Below, one piece after another: positions 19,493 to 27,567 of a stretch of 64,000 nt of DNA. The DNA lies in the NCBI GenBank assembly GCA_963738305.1, contig CAVTVU010000001.1, positions 62,001 to 126,000 on the forward strand, written 5' to 3'. The notes under the pieces were generated by a model, which ran no database searches, was not told the origin of the DNA, and saw nothing but the letters and a program-made list of their open reading frames with translations. The position numbers were made by a program, and so were the translations under genes. Within the stretch, counting starts at the first letter, position 1; every line of letters begins with the position of its first letter. Origin of the DNA: JBBRHQ01 sp963738305 (GTDB lineage: Bacteria; Actinomycetota; Thermoleophilia; Solirubrobacterales; 70-9).

Positions 19493-20326
19493 ATGGAAAC
19501 CGAAGCGGATCAGACGGCCGGGACCGAAGACTTGGTTACAGCCCACGCCCGCATCCGTGACGAGGCCGTTCGCCTCGCCGGCGGCCCCGGCGATATGCCC
19601 CAGCGGGTTGCCCTGCTGCACTCGATCTTCGTCGACTCGGGCGGAGGCCACGCCTTCCCGGAGGTGGCGCTTCACGGCGCCCTGTGGGCCTACGCCTTCT
19701 ACGAGCGGCGGGGCGTCGTCTCCCGGATGATCGCCTACCGCTACCTGCACGACCGCGAAGAGCGCGCGCGCCGCTCCTACATGCTTTTCGAGTTCTCCCA
19801 GGGGTTCAAGGAGGCCAACCGGTCGGTCTTCATCGACACCTACACGAACTACTTCTTCACCAAGAGCCATGGCGAGGTGCCGGGAGCCGAGGAGATCCTC
19901 CCGCCCGCCCTGCTCGAAGCGCTCAACCGCGTCCACCGCGCCTCCCGGGCGGGCCGCCCGCTCGGCGCCCCCGAACGCGCGCAGGTCTTCGAGACGGCGC
20001 TCCTCTTCGAGCAGGAGAAGACGGTGGGGCCGAAGGTCAAGGAGGAGGTCGCGAAGTTCGACTGCCCGGTCCTGACCAGCCTGGTGCTGAAGCCGGTCGT
20101 CCGCTTCGGCTACTTCCCCCGCTTCAGACTGCTCTTCTTCCGCGACTTCAGCGACGTCGACGAGCGAATAGACAAGGCGATCCGCAGCTACCGCCTCGCC
20201 GAGGAGGCCGGTTGGCCGGCTGTGTCCGACGCGATCCGCTTCCAGGGGGTCCTCCCTGGGCGCTGCTTCGCCGACCCGCTCGCCTACGCGGCAGGCCTCC
20301 GGCACACGCTCCTGCCTGCGGGCTGA
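19493..20326 (+). CDS. Conserved hypothetical protein
   Basis: 277 residues, soluble, mostly helical, no signal peptide. Notable segments: LHSIFVDSGGGHAFPEVALHGALWAYAFYERRG and YMLFEFSQGFKEANRSVFIDTYTNYFFTK are each quoted only to their first part in spirit: LHSIFVDSGGGHAFP and FIDTYTNYFFTK. I do not recognise a family. TAGGCT (19478-19483) lies 9 bases before the ATG. Its C-terminus ends near an A-rich stretch at 20375 that precedes the surface-protein locus. Confidence 0.65.
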   Translation: METEADQTAGTEDLVTAHARIRDEAVRLAGGPGDMPQRVALLHSIFVDSGGGHAFPEVALHGALWAYAFYERRGVVSRMIAYRYLHDREERARRSYMLFEFSQGFKEANRSVFIDTYTNYFFTKSHGEVPGAEEILPPALLEALNRVHRASRAGRPLGAPERAQVFETALLFEQEKTVGPKVKEEVAKFDCPVLTSLVLKPVVRFGYFPRFRLLFFRDFSDVDERIDKAIRSYRLAEEAGWPAVSDAIRFQGVLPGRCFADPLAYAAGLRHTLLPAG

Positions 20327-20445
20327 GGGCGAAGCCAGGAGAGGCGCCCCTACCCGTTTTCAGGAGGGTTGAAAAAAGTCGAGGCGGGAGGTGTGGGTTG
20401 CGGGACGACGGGTAGCGCCGATACATCCGTTGGGCAACGGACTAC

Positions 20446-22082
20446 GTGATTCGTCGGGTGATCACCTTGAGACTCAAGTCAGGCAGATCGGATCGAGGCC
20501 GTCGGGCAAGCGCCCACAGACGGCGGCGCTCGCTCGGATCGGCCCTTTTCCTCGTCGCCCTCTGGACCCTGATCTCCGCGATCGAGCTGGCCCCCGGAGC
20601 CTCGGCTTCCGGGCTCGATCTTGGCGGCACGACCTCCCCGGCGACAAACGCCGTCTCGAACGTGGCCGCGACGGCGACATCGGCCGTGACGCCGGCTCCC
20701 GCACCCGCCCCGAGCCCGGCACCCGCGCCGGCTCCGGCATCCAGCCCGAGCCCTGCACCCGCTGCGGCCCCGGCGCCCCCAGCCCCCACCGCGACAGCAA
20801 CGAACGCTGCGGTCCACACGGCGACAACGCTGTTGCTCAGGTTCAGACTCAGGCCACCCCGCCGAGCCTGCCCGCTCCGGCGGCTCCCTCCGATCCGGCC
20901 GGCACCGCTCCGGCAACTTCGGCGGCGCCTCCCGCTGCGGGCTCGCCGGGCCCGGTCGAGCATGTCGCCTCCGCGGCGGCCCGAACCCTCGAGACGGCCG
21001 GCTCAGCCCTCCCCACCGGGAGTGTCCCGGGGCCGGCCAAGGCCCTGCCGAAGTCGCTCTCAGGGGCGCCCTCGCCGGCTCCCAGTGAGGCCGTGCAGGG
21101 CGCGGTCAAGACGGCCTCCGGGATCATCTCGGGGCTCGGCGGCGGTTCGAACGGTTCGGGCCCGGCCGGACCGGCTTCGGGCCTCGTCGGCACTCTCCCC
21201 AAGGCCCTCCCCTCCCTGCCCTCGGTCCCCCTGCCCACTCTCCCGCTCGACCCCGGCGGCCTCCGCAACGGCCTCGACACCGGTGGCGCGGTGGACGACG
21301 CGCTTCGCGGAGTTGGCGCCGCGCTCGTCCCCACCCTCGGCCGGGTGCTTGGGACCGGGACGACGGAGGTCCCGAACTCGCTCGGCATGGTCCTGGCGCC
21401 GATCACGGGCTCGCTCCCCACGATCACGCGCTCGCTCCCAACCCTCCTTCAGCCCCTCCAGAACGCCTTGCCCCAGACGCTCGCTCCGATCCACAACGTG
21501 CTGCCGACGCTCCCCGGGATCGGCAAGGTCCAGCCGCCGCTCGCGACCGTCACCAGCCACCTGCCTGATCTCCCGAAGCCGCCCGCTCCGTCGGTTCCGG
21601 GATCCGGTCCCGGTGGCCCGACCGGCTCGGCCCCGACCGGTGGCGGCCCCGCAGGCCCGACTCCGCTCGGTCCCTCCCCGACTCCGCTCGGCCCGCCGAG
21701 TCCCTCCGAGACCGGCTCGCCGGTGAGTCACCCCGGCGCCGCGCCGGCGGGGGGCGACTCGCCGACCTTCCCGGGTGCGAGCAGCTTCCTCGGGACTCCC
21801 CTGAGCCCGGCTGTCTCGGCACCACGGCGGCTCGCGCCGGCCTCAGCCGCACCCCCGGTCGAGCCAGGCAACGGCCCTCAGGACTCTCCTTCGATCCCGC
21901 TCCCCTCCGTTCCGCCGACCGTCTCCTTGTCGGGCGGGGCAGGCGGTTGGTTCTTCGTTCCTCTCGCTGCGCTGATGGCTCTGGTGGGGCTGTCGGCGCC
22001 GGCGATCATGCGCAGGCTCCGGGAGGCGGCGGCGTTGCCGGCGCCGACCCCGTTCGTCTGCGCGCTCGAGCGCCCTGGTTAG
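20446..22082 (+). CDS. Pro/Ala-rich secreted protein with C-terminal membrane anchor (one frame break)
   Basis: About 545 residues once a break near 20825 is bridged. The N-terminal piece has a basic lead and signal helix (LGSALFLVALWTLISAIELA), then Pro-Ala-Ser repeats. After the break the frame shifts back by one base (one base missing near ACACGGCGACAACG) and continues as a low-complexity Pro/Leu/Gly stalk with SLPTI, LPTL and PLPS motifs, ending in a hydrophobic helix WFFVPLAALMALVGLSAPAIM and a basic tail. This is the architecture of a cell-wall-spanning stalk protein held in the membrane; there is no LPXTG. The start (GTG 20446 or 20458) is uncertain. The repeat protein gene follows after 83 bases, suggesting one operon. 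Confidence 0.62.
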
Positions 22083-22085
22083 CGC

Positions 22086-22138
22086 CTGGGGATCACCCCA
22101 GCAACCAGGGCTTTGCCGGGAGCCCTAGTCCCCCGGCA
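22086..22138 (+). promoter_or_regulatory. Structured leader: hairpin plus possible H-type pseudoknot
   Basis: CTGGGG/CCCCAG (22086-22091, 22096-22101) forms a perfect hairpin with loop ATCA. Then AGGGCT (22107-22112) pairs with AGCCCT (22121-22126), and TGCCGGG (22114-22120), inside that loop, can pair with CCCGGCA (22132-22138). The stems of 6 and 7 bp with connecting loops of 1, 0 and 5 bases fit an H-type pseudoknot, or two alternative hairpins. It ends 15 bases before the AAAGGAA ribosome binding site of the repeat protein gene. Confidence 0.45.
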
Positions 22139-22165
22139 GACAGCAAATCGAGCAAAGGAACAACC

Positions 22166-23990
22166 ATGAGACGCATCGCGGCTGTAATCGCAGCCAGCGC
22201 CGCCATGGCAGTTGCGGCGGCCCCCGCTGGGGCCTCTACACCACAGCTGCCGGTGGTGGGGCAAGTCCAGAGCAATGTCTCCTCGGTCACCCAGGGTGAT
22301 CCCTCCGCCACGGGCGGTGCGGCAAGCGCCACGGGCGGCAACGGAGGCAACGCCAGCACCGGCAACACCCAGATCGGCAACGGCAACGCCGTCGCGGTCT
22401 CGGTAGGCGGTGAGGGCACGAGCGCCGTCGGTGGCAACACCACGGCGACCAGTGGCAGCGCAACCGGGGGCAACGGCGGCAACGCCAGCGCCAACGGCGG
22501 CGACGCCAGCTCGTCGAACAACTCGGCGGTCCACCAGGCCAACGGGTCGACGGGCGGCAGCACCGGGTCCGACTATGGGCCCAAGCCCAGCACCCCGAGC
22601 GGCTCGAGCTCCCAGAGCAACGGGTCATCGGTGACGCAGGGTTCTCCCGAGGCCAACGGCGGCAACGCCGAGGCCACGGGCGGTAACGGCGGCAACGCCG
22701 ATACCGGCAACACCCAGTACGGGAATGGCAACTCGGTTGCCGTCTCCTTGCCTGGCCATCCGCCCAAGGGCGGGCAGCCGCCGTGCGGTTGCCAGCCCGG
22801 CACGGCCAGGGCCCGGGTGCCAGCGCCGAGGGTGGAAACACCACGGCGACCAGCGGCAACGCGACCGGAGGCAACGGCGGCAACGCCAGCGCCAACGGTG
22901 GCAACGCCAATTCCTCGAACAACTCGGTGATCGGCCAGATCAACGGGTCCGAGGGATCCCACGGTGGGCCTCCTCCCCATCCGCCTGTGAAGGGCGAGTG
23001 GCCCCCGAAGGGCGACGGGCACCCGCAGTTCCCGCCGAAGGACGACCAGGGCTCACAGCAGAGCAACCAGTCGACCGTGACGCAGGGTTCTCCCGAGGCC
23101 AACGGCGGCAACGCCGAGGCCACGGGCGGTAACGGCGGCAACGCCGATACCGGCAACACCCAGTACGGGAATGGCAACTCGGTTGCCATCTCCCTGCCTG
23201 GCCATCCGCCCAAGGGCGACTATCCGCCGAAGGGTGGCTATCCGCCCAACGGTGGGCAGCCGACGAAGGGCGAGTATCCGCCTCACGGTGGCTATCCGCC
23301 TCATGGCGGGCCGCCTCCGGCGGTTGCGACCATGGCAAGGGCCCCGGCCACGGCAAGGGCCCCGAGCATGGCAGGGATCCATGCCACGGCAAGGGTCCTG
23401 ACCATGGCAAGGGCCCCGGCTATGACCAGGGTCCCCGCCATGACAGCGGTGCCAGCGCCGAGGGTGGAAACACCACGGCGACCAGCGGCAACGCGACCGG
23501 AGGCAACGGCGGCAACGCCAGCGCCAACGGTGGCAACGCCGATTCCTCGAACAACTCGGTGATCGGCCAGATCAACGGGTCCGAGGGATCCCACGGTGGG
23601 CCTCCTCCCCATCCGCCTGTGAAGGGCGAGTGGCCCCCCAAGGGCGACGGGCACCCGCAGTTCCCGCCGAAGGACGACCAGGGCTCACAGCAGAGCAACC
23701 AGTCGACCGTGACGCAGGGTTCTCCCGAGGCCAACGGCGGCAACGCCGAGGCCACGGGCGGTAACGGCGGCAACGCCGATACCGGCAACACCCAGATCCT
23801 CAACGGCAACTCGCTTGCCGTGTCGATCCTGGGACATGGCACCAGCGCCGAGGGTGGAAACACCACGGCGACCAGCGGCAACGCGACCGGAGGCAACGGC
23901 GGCAACGCCAGCGCCAACGGTGGCAACGCCAGTGCGTCGAACAACGCGAAGGTGATCCAGCTCAACGGTTTGGGCGGATTGCTCTCGTAA
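22166..23990 (+). CDS. Secreted Gly/Asn-rich repeat protein (two frame breaks)
   Basis: About 608 residues after two one-base gaps are bridged, at about 22799 (CCCGGCAC, one G short) and about 23317 (CCTCCGGCGG, one G short). Signal peptide MRRIAAVIAASAAMAVAAA. The mature part is built from repeating modules: VTQGSPEANGGNAEATGG, NGGNADTGNTQYGNGNSVAV, EGGNTTATSGNATGGNGG, plus Pro-rich spacers (PPHPPVKGEWPPKGDG) and, in the last-but-one spacer, HGKGP units (DHGKGPGHGKGPEHG). The Gln/Asn spacing recalls curli-type or beta-solenoid fibres and the GGNGG runs recall mycobacterial PGRS proteins, but no family is assigned. Good ribosome binding site (AAAGGAA). A strong terminator follows. Confidence 0.68.
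22821..23163 (+). repeat. Direct repeat copy 1 inside the repeat protein gene
   Basis: 343 bases from CAGCGCCGAGGGTGG to CAACACCCAG. It matches 23453-23795 at a constant offset of 632 bases with only two substitutions noticed and no gap. Confidence 0.85.
23453..23795 (+). repeat. Direct repeat copy 2 inside the repeat protein gene
   Basis: Second copy of the 343-base unit. Differences from copy 1 seen by eye: an A/G change in the AATTCC/GATTCC region and a G/C change in GGCCCCCGAAG/GGCCCCCCAAG. Shorter partial copies flank both (about 22630-22770 and 23840-23930). Confidence 0.85.
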
Positions 23991-24029
23991 GCGCCAGGGA
24001 GGGGCTTCGGCTCCACCGGTGAGTCAAAG

Positions 24030-24062
24030 TGGACCCCGCCGGGCTCGGCCCGGCGGGGTCCA
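24030..24062 (+). terminator. Strong hairpin terminator after the repeat protein gene
   Basis: A perfect 15-bp stem: TGGACCCCGCCGGGC (24030-24044) with GCCCGGCGGGGTCCA (24048-24062), three-base loop TCG. No U-tract follows, as is common in high-GC actinobacteria. Confidence 0.75.
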
Positions 24063-24134
24063 TGCCTGCCCGCATGAGGCGGCCACGTGGTTGGCCGTAA
24101 CGGTTAGATTCAGAGAGACATCGATGGCCGCCCC

Positions 24135-25256
24135 GTGACCAGAATCAGAACGATGCAGCGAACTTCAATCGCGGCGATGACGGCACTCGTCATCGGCCTT
24201 GTCTGGACATCCCTCCCGGCGTCAGCCTCCACCACCATTCGAGGTCGGGACGTGAACGTCGCCGCTCCTGCGCTGGCGCTCGCAGGCAAAGATCTCGGAC
24301 TACGGCAGGCGCCCCTGCGCCGCGGGAAGTCTGACGTCGCCTACCCCCCAGGAGGGTTCAAGGTCGAAGGGAGTCACGGCTACTCGATCAGCGTCTTCGT
24401 CGCGACCAGGCGCTCGGTGATGCTCAGCGCATTCAGTGGTGATCGCCTCGCCTTCTATCGGGCGCCGGCGACCGTGGACCCCCGGACAGGGATCATCGCT
24501 GCCAGGTTCGGCGATCTCGGCAGCGTGTCGATGTCGTTCAAACCGACCGGCGGACCTCCACGTGTGCTCAACCTCTGCGGCAAGAGCGGCGACAAGATCT
24601 TGTTCGAGCGTGGTTACTTCGTGGGGTCGTTTCGCTTCCGGGGAGAGGGCGGCTACACAGCCGTCGGCCCTGTGGGCAAGGCGCCGGAGTACATGGGTTA
24701 TTTTGCGCTCGGCTGCCCCGGTTTCATCACCAGCGGATCGGGCGGACCGGGCGGACCGGGAGCGGAGCTCGATGCCCACCGAAAATCCAATGGCGGCCGG
24801 ATCGAGTTCTCCGCGATCAAGAAACGACCGCGTGGCCCTGCCTCCTTCTCCGCATCGACCAGCGAGCATCGCGGCCGGATGCGGATCTATCGATTCGCCT
24901 TTGCGGACGGTGCGCCAGGTTCGTTCATCTATGACCCTGAAGCGAGGCGTGCCGTCGTCAACCCGCCGCCGCCGTTCCGCGGCAGCGGGTGGTTCAAGCA
25001 GCGCCGACACCGTGCGAAGGGTCGTTGGAGGGGGACGTTGAAGGCGTCGTTCCCGGGCAGAGCGAAGGTCCGGCTCGCTGGCCCCTCATTTGCGGCCAAG
25101 GTCAGCCGGTTCACGGTTGTCCAGCCTGGGCAGCGGAAGCGTGATTGGCCCTCCGCGAGACGCGTCGTCAACAGTCGGCCGGATGCCACCGCAGGTACCA
25201 ATCCATTTCCCAGGGTGATTCCGCCGTATCCTTCAACCAAGAGAGGAAACGGATGA
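24135..25256 (+). CDS. Secreted protein of unknown function
   Basis: 373 residues, GTG start, signal peptide (SIAAMTALVIGLVWTSLPASAS). The body is beta-rich: FKVEGSHGYSISVFVATRRS, ARFGDLGSVSMSFKPTG, FVGSFRFRGEGGYTAVG and a C-terminal part with a Ser/Arg-rich beta-sandwich (SFSASTSEHRGRMRIYRF). I do not know a characterised member. It overlaps the next gene by ATGA, so the two are translationally coupled. Confidence 0.7.
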   Translation: MTRIRTMQRTSIAAMTALVIGLVWTSLPASASTTIRGRDVNVAAPALALAGKDLGLRQAPLRRGKSDVAYPPGGFKVEGSHGYSISVFVATRRSVMLSAFSGDRLAFYRAPATVDPRTGIIAARFGDLGSVSMSFKPTGGPPRVLNLCGKSGDKILFERGYFVGSFRFRGEGGYTAVGPVGKAPEYMGYFALGCPGFITSGSGGPGGPGAELDAHRKSNGGRIEFSAIKKRPRGPASFSASTSEHRGRMRIYRFAFADGAPGSFIYDPEARRAVVNPPPPFRGSGWFKQRRHRAKGRWRGTLKASFPGRAKVRLAGPSFAAKVSRFTVVQPGQRKRDWPSARRVVNSRPDATAGTNPFPRVIPPYPSTKRGNG

Positions 25257-25489
25257 CGAACAGGCCGCGACGACGGAACAGCTGGATGAAGAGCCAATCG
25301 GACAGCTTCGACCCGATCAAACAGGTTGGCGTCGGCGTTGCGATCGGATTTCCACTCCTGGTCATCGGCGTGCTGTTCTTAGCCATCCTGACCGTATCCG
25401 TGGTCGGAGCGACGACCGCGTTATGGCTGCTCGCCATCGCTCTGGTGCTTGGCGGCCTCGCGGCTGCCCTCTCGGGCCGAATCCTCTGA
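25253..25489 (+). CDS. Small two-helix membrane protein
   Basis: 78 residues from ATG 25253, with GAGAGGA upstream and the ATG overlapping the preceding stop (ATGA). A basic N-terminus is followed by two hydrophobic helices (VGVGVAIGFPLLVIGVLFLA and ATTALWLLAIALVLGGLAAA). Function unknown; probably works with the secreted protein encoded upstream. Confidence 0.65.
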   Translation: MTNRPRRRNSWMKSQSDSFDPIKQVGVGVAIGFPLLVIGVLFLAILTVSVVGATTALWLLAIALVLGGLAAALSGRIL

Positions 25490-25624
25490 AGTCGCGGGCG
25501 GCAAGGACATGGTCCCGCCCCTTCGGCTTCGCCAATCGGTCTGTGGCAGCGGCAGCGGCACACGAGTGGCGGCGGTCATAGAAGCGAAGCTGCGAAGGGG
25601 TTCCTCCCCGACCCCCCGGCGCGG

Positions 25625-25630
25625 GATACT
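25625..25630 (+). promoter_or_regulatory. Conserved GATACT box before an MSQENVE gene
   Basis: GATACT followed by exactly 9 bases and ATG. The same arrangement occurs at 26794 and 28421, and with 8 bases at 26891. Confidence 0.45.
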
Positions 25631-25639
25631 GAGTGGGCG

Positions 25640-25814
25640 ATGTCGCAGGAGAACGTGGAGACAGCGCGTCGGGTATTTGACAACTTCAACCGACGCGACA
25701 AGGCGGCGTGGCTGGCCGATACTGACCCAGAGACCGAGGTGATTCCCCCGAAGGAGTGGCCCGAGAACGCGCCGATCCGTGGAGCCGAAGCCTGTTGGGA
25801 CTTCTACGTTGAGA
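25640..25814 (+). pseudogene. Truncated MSQENVE/SnoaL-like gene
   Basis: Starts MSQENVETARRVFDNFNRRD and follows the intact paralogue at 27158 (NFNRRDKAAW vs SFDRRDKPAW; IRGAEACWDFYVE vs IRGREAAWNFYVE) for about 58 residues. Homology then stops abruptly at about 25812, where the stop codon of an opposite-strand reading frame begins. The frame runs on to 25885 as unrelated sequence. The C-terminal half of the SnoaL-like fold is missing, so it is very probably non-functional. Confidence 0.7.
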
Positions 25815-26000
25815 TCAGCCCTCGCTGGACAGCGCCACATAGGTGCGCTTGTCCGGGCCTCTGCGCTCCAGCAGGTAGCCGCCGTTGATCGCCCGGCGCA
25901 GGGCGCGAACTGCCTCCCGGCGGGGTAGGCGCCACTCTTGGATCACGGCCTCGCCGGGCACATATCCGTCGCCCGCCAGCAGGGTCACCTGGTTGAGCAC
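25815..26000 (-). CDS. Possible small winged-helix protein or fragment
   Basis: 61 residues from GTG 26000: GYVPGEAVIQEWRLPRREAV and ALRRAINGGYLLERRGPDKR look like the recognition helix and wing of a winged-helix domain. The same frame is open upstream to a TGA near 26130 without a start codon and reads plausibly (QAGVVFALAHSLDWPGGK), so this may be the C-terminus of a gene cut off at its 5' end. Its 3' end forms the breakpoint of the truncated MSQENVE gene. Confidence 0.35.
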   Translation of the reverse strand: MLNQVTLLAGDGYVPGEAVIQEWRLPRREAVRALRRAINGGYLLERRGPDKRTYVALSSEG

Positions 26001-26135
26001 TTCCAGTGTCGTCGGGGCTTTGCCACCAGGCCAATCTAGGGAATGCGCGAGCGCGAAAACGACCCCCGCCTGCTCGGCGGATACGCGTTGCCCGGCGCTG
26101 TTTGGATTGCGACGGCGGTGGCCCCCCGCTGTGCG

Positions 26136-26507
26136 TCAAGGGGAGGGACTCCAATCCATGATCAGGCGCTGGACCGTCAACACGACAGACCCGCCGGGGA
26201 GATAGAAGAAGAGCCGAGAGTCCCCGATGCTCGCTACTCGATCGACGGGGAGCTCAGCTAGCAGCAGCTTCGACGAGCCCGTCTCGATCTCATAGGCGCC
26301 GATCGTCAGTTGGCGCTCGACATCAGTATCGGCCTTCGGATGATCAAGCCGACCCTCGTGACTGAGGACGATGTGCCATCCCTCTGCCGGGCCAGAGGGC
26401 GGATCGTCGGTGTTGCCCTCGAGCGGGATGAGGAGAAGCAGTCGAACGCGCTGACCAAGCCAATCGTTCCGGCGCATCATCGCCTCGTCGAGGTCGAGCT
26501 GCTCCAC
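26136..26507 (-). CDS. Hypothetical protein
   Basis: 123 residues from GTG 26507. TAGGGT (26519-26514) lies 6 bases upstream, which supports a real leaderless gene. The C-terminal half alternates hydrophobic residues like a beta-sheet (SSKLLLAELPVDRVASIG, SRLFFYLPGGSVVLTVQRL). No family recognised. Confidence 0.5.
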   Translation of the reverse strand: MEQLDLDEAMMRRNDWLGQRVRLLLLIPLEGNTDDPPSGPAEGWHIVLSHEGRLDHPKADTDVERQLTIGAYEIETGSSKLLLAELPVDRVASIGDSRLFFYLPGGSVVLTVQRLIMDWSPSP

Positions 26508-26570
26508 CCTCCGACCCTAACGCGTCAGCTCATGCTCGCCTGCTTGGCCGAGTAGGGCACCGTCGCGTAG

Positions 26571-26637
26571 GGGAGGCTCCCCCTGGCGGGGAACCTCCCT
26601 TCCCGCACACCCCAGCCATGGAAGGCCAGCCGGGGTG
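26571..26637. terminator. Tandem hairpins in a 300-base gene-free stretch
   Basis: First: GGGAGG (26571-26576) with CCTCCC (26594-26599), enclosing CCCC/GGGG. Second: CACCCC (26608-26613) with GGGGTG (26632-26637), enclosing GCC/GGC. The rest of 26508-26793 shows no convincing gene; an open frame from 26635 leads into the next MSQENVE start but has no supporting features. Confidence 0.4.
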
Positions 26638-26808
26638 CGACACCTTGCGAACGCGGGAGGCTTAGGATCGCTTTCGCCGGATCAGTTGATCTTCAGCCTC
26701 TACGGCTCCGGCGGCGATCCGGCCGTGCTCGAGCTTGTCGGCCCGTGGGAAATCGCAGAGGCGGCTAGCTCCCAACCCCCTCGCGCCCTAAGCGATACTG
26801 CGCAGGCG

Positions 26809-26904
26809 ATGTCGCAGGAGAACGTCGAGATCGTCAAAACGGTGGGGGAGGCCATCAACCGGAGCGAGGAAAGGCGGCGTCGAGATTTGGGATACTCCCC
26901 GGAG
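26809..26904 (+). pseudogene. MSQENVE 5' stub
   Basis: GATACT (26794-26799), 9 bases, then ATG and MSQENVEIVKTVGEAINRSE, the standard N-terminus of the family. After about 25 residues the family similarity ends. The stub runs in frame into the small gene at 26905, whose own GATACT box lies inside the stub. Confidence 0.55.
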
Positions 26905-27111
26905 ATGCCGCGCTACCACGCGATAATCAGAGGAACCGACCTGCGTCCCGTCAAGAAGGCTGTGAGCATCAAAGTCAAGGGGCTAAGACGCAGCGAGAGG
27001 ACGGCAGACCTGCGCGCCGACAGCGAGGCCGCCGCGGCGGCATTGGTTACCGCTCGCTTGCCTAAGGGAGGCGACGCGAAGGTCGTTGAGGTCAGGGAGG
27101 TCAAGGACTAG
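26905..27111 (+). CDS. Small hypothetical protein
   Basis: 68 residues starting MPRYHAIIRGTDLRPVKKAV, then a segment rich in Arg/Ala (LRRSERTADLRADSEAAAAA) and ending VEVREVKD. A GATACT box at 26891-26896 ends 8 bases before this ATG. It could also be read as a fusion with the MSQENVE stub (100 residues from 26809). Function unknown. Confidence 0.45.
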   Translation: MPRYHAIIRGTDLRPVKKAVSIKVKGLRRSERTADLRADSEAAAAALVTARLPKGGDAKVVEVREVKD

Positions 27112-27114
27112 GAT

Positions 27115-27154
27115 CACCCGCGTGGCCCTCGAAGCCGCCGGGCTGTCGGAGTAG
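27115..27154 (+). pseudogene. 3' remnant of another MSQENVE gene
   Basis: Encodes VALEAAGLSE and a stop, identical in style to the C-termini of the intact paralogues (ALEAAGQRE at 27562, ALEAAGLSE at 28843). The body of the gene is absent. The stop lies three bases before the next ATG (TAGGCGATG). Confidence 0.6.
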
Positions 27155-27157
27155 GCG

Positions 27158-27562
27158 ATGCCGCAGGAGAACGTGGAGAGGATGCGCCGCTCGCTGGAGA
27201 GCTTTGATCGCCGCGACAAGCCCGCCTGGATCGCTTCCCGTGATCCAGCCTTCGAAGTCCTCACCGACAACGCATTTCCGGAGGGCGGTGGTGCGATTCG
27301 CGGGCGCGAAGCCGCCTGGAACTTCTATGTCGAGGCCAATGAGCCCTTTGAACCCGCCGAATATGCGAACGCCGAAGTCGTCGATGCTGGGACCGGCAAG
27401 GTCTTGGTTCACCATCGAAATCACTTGCGCGGAAAAGCAAGTGGTGCGGGGGTCGTTCTGGAGTACTGGGTCGTGACAACGTTCCGGAACGGCCTGGCCA
27501 TTCGCGACCAGTGGTTCGCGGACCGCACAGAAGCCCTCGAAGCCGCCGGGCAGCGGGAGTAG
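27158..27562 (+). CDS. MSQENVE-type SnoaL-like (NTF2-fold) protein
   Basis: 134 residues: MPQENVERMRRSLESFDRRD, then AIRGREAAWNFYVEA, VLVHHRNHLRGKASG, VVTTFRNGLAIRDQWFADR and the family tail ALEAAGQRE. The fold is a cone-shaped NTF2-like barrel that in SnoaL relatives binds or cyclises small aromatic molecules. The ligand here is unknown, and the family is strongly expanded in Thermoleophilia. It has no GATACT box, unlike its neighbours. Confidence 0.75.
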   Translation: MPQENVERMRRSLESFDRRDKPAWIASRDPAFEVLTDNAFPEGGGAIRGREAAWNFYVEANEPFEPAEYANAEVVDAGTGKVLVHHRNHLRGKASGAGVVLEYWVVTTFRNGLAIRDQWFADRTEALEAAGQRE

Positions 27563-27567
27563 GCCGA

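Noticed and set aside
20327..20445. A c-di-GMP (GEMM) riboswitch before the surface genes
   Set aside because: GGTAGC and an A-rich stretch are suggestive, but the conserved GEMM core could not be aligned.
22821..23795. CRISPR-like array or phage repeats
   Set aside because: The repeats are coding modules of one protein with 632-base periodicity and no regular short spacers.
26809..27111. A single 100-residue MSQENVE family protein
   Set aside because: Only the first 25 residues match the family, and an internal ATG has its own GATACT box. A stub plus a separate gene explains the data better.
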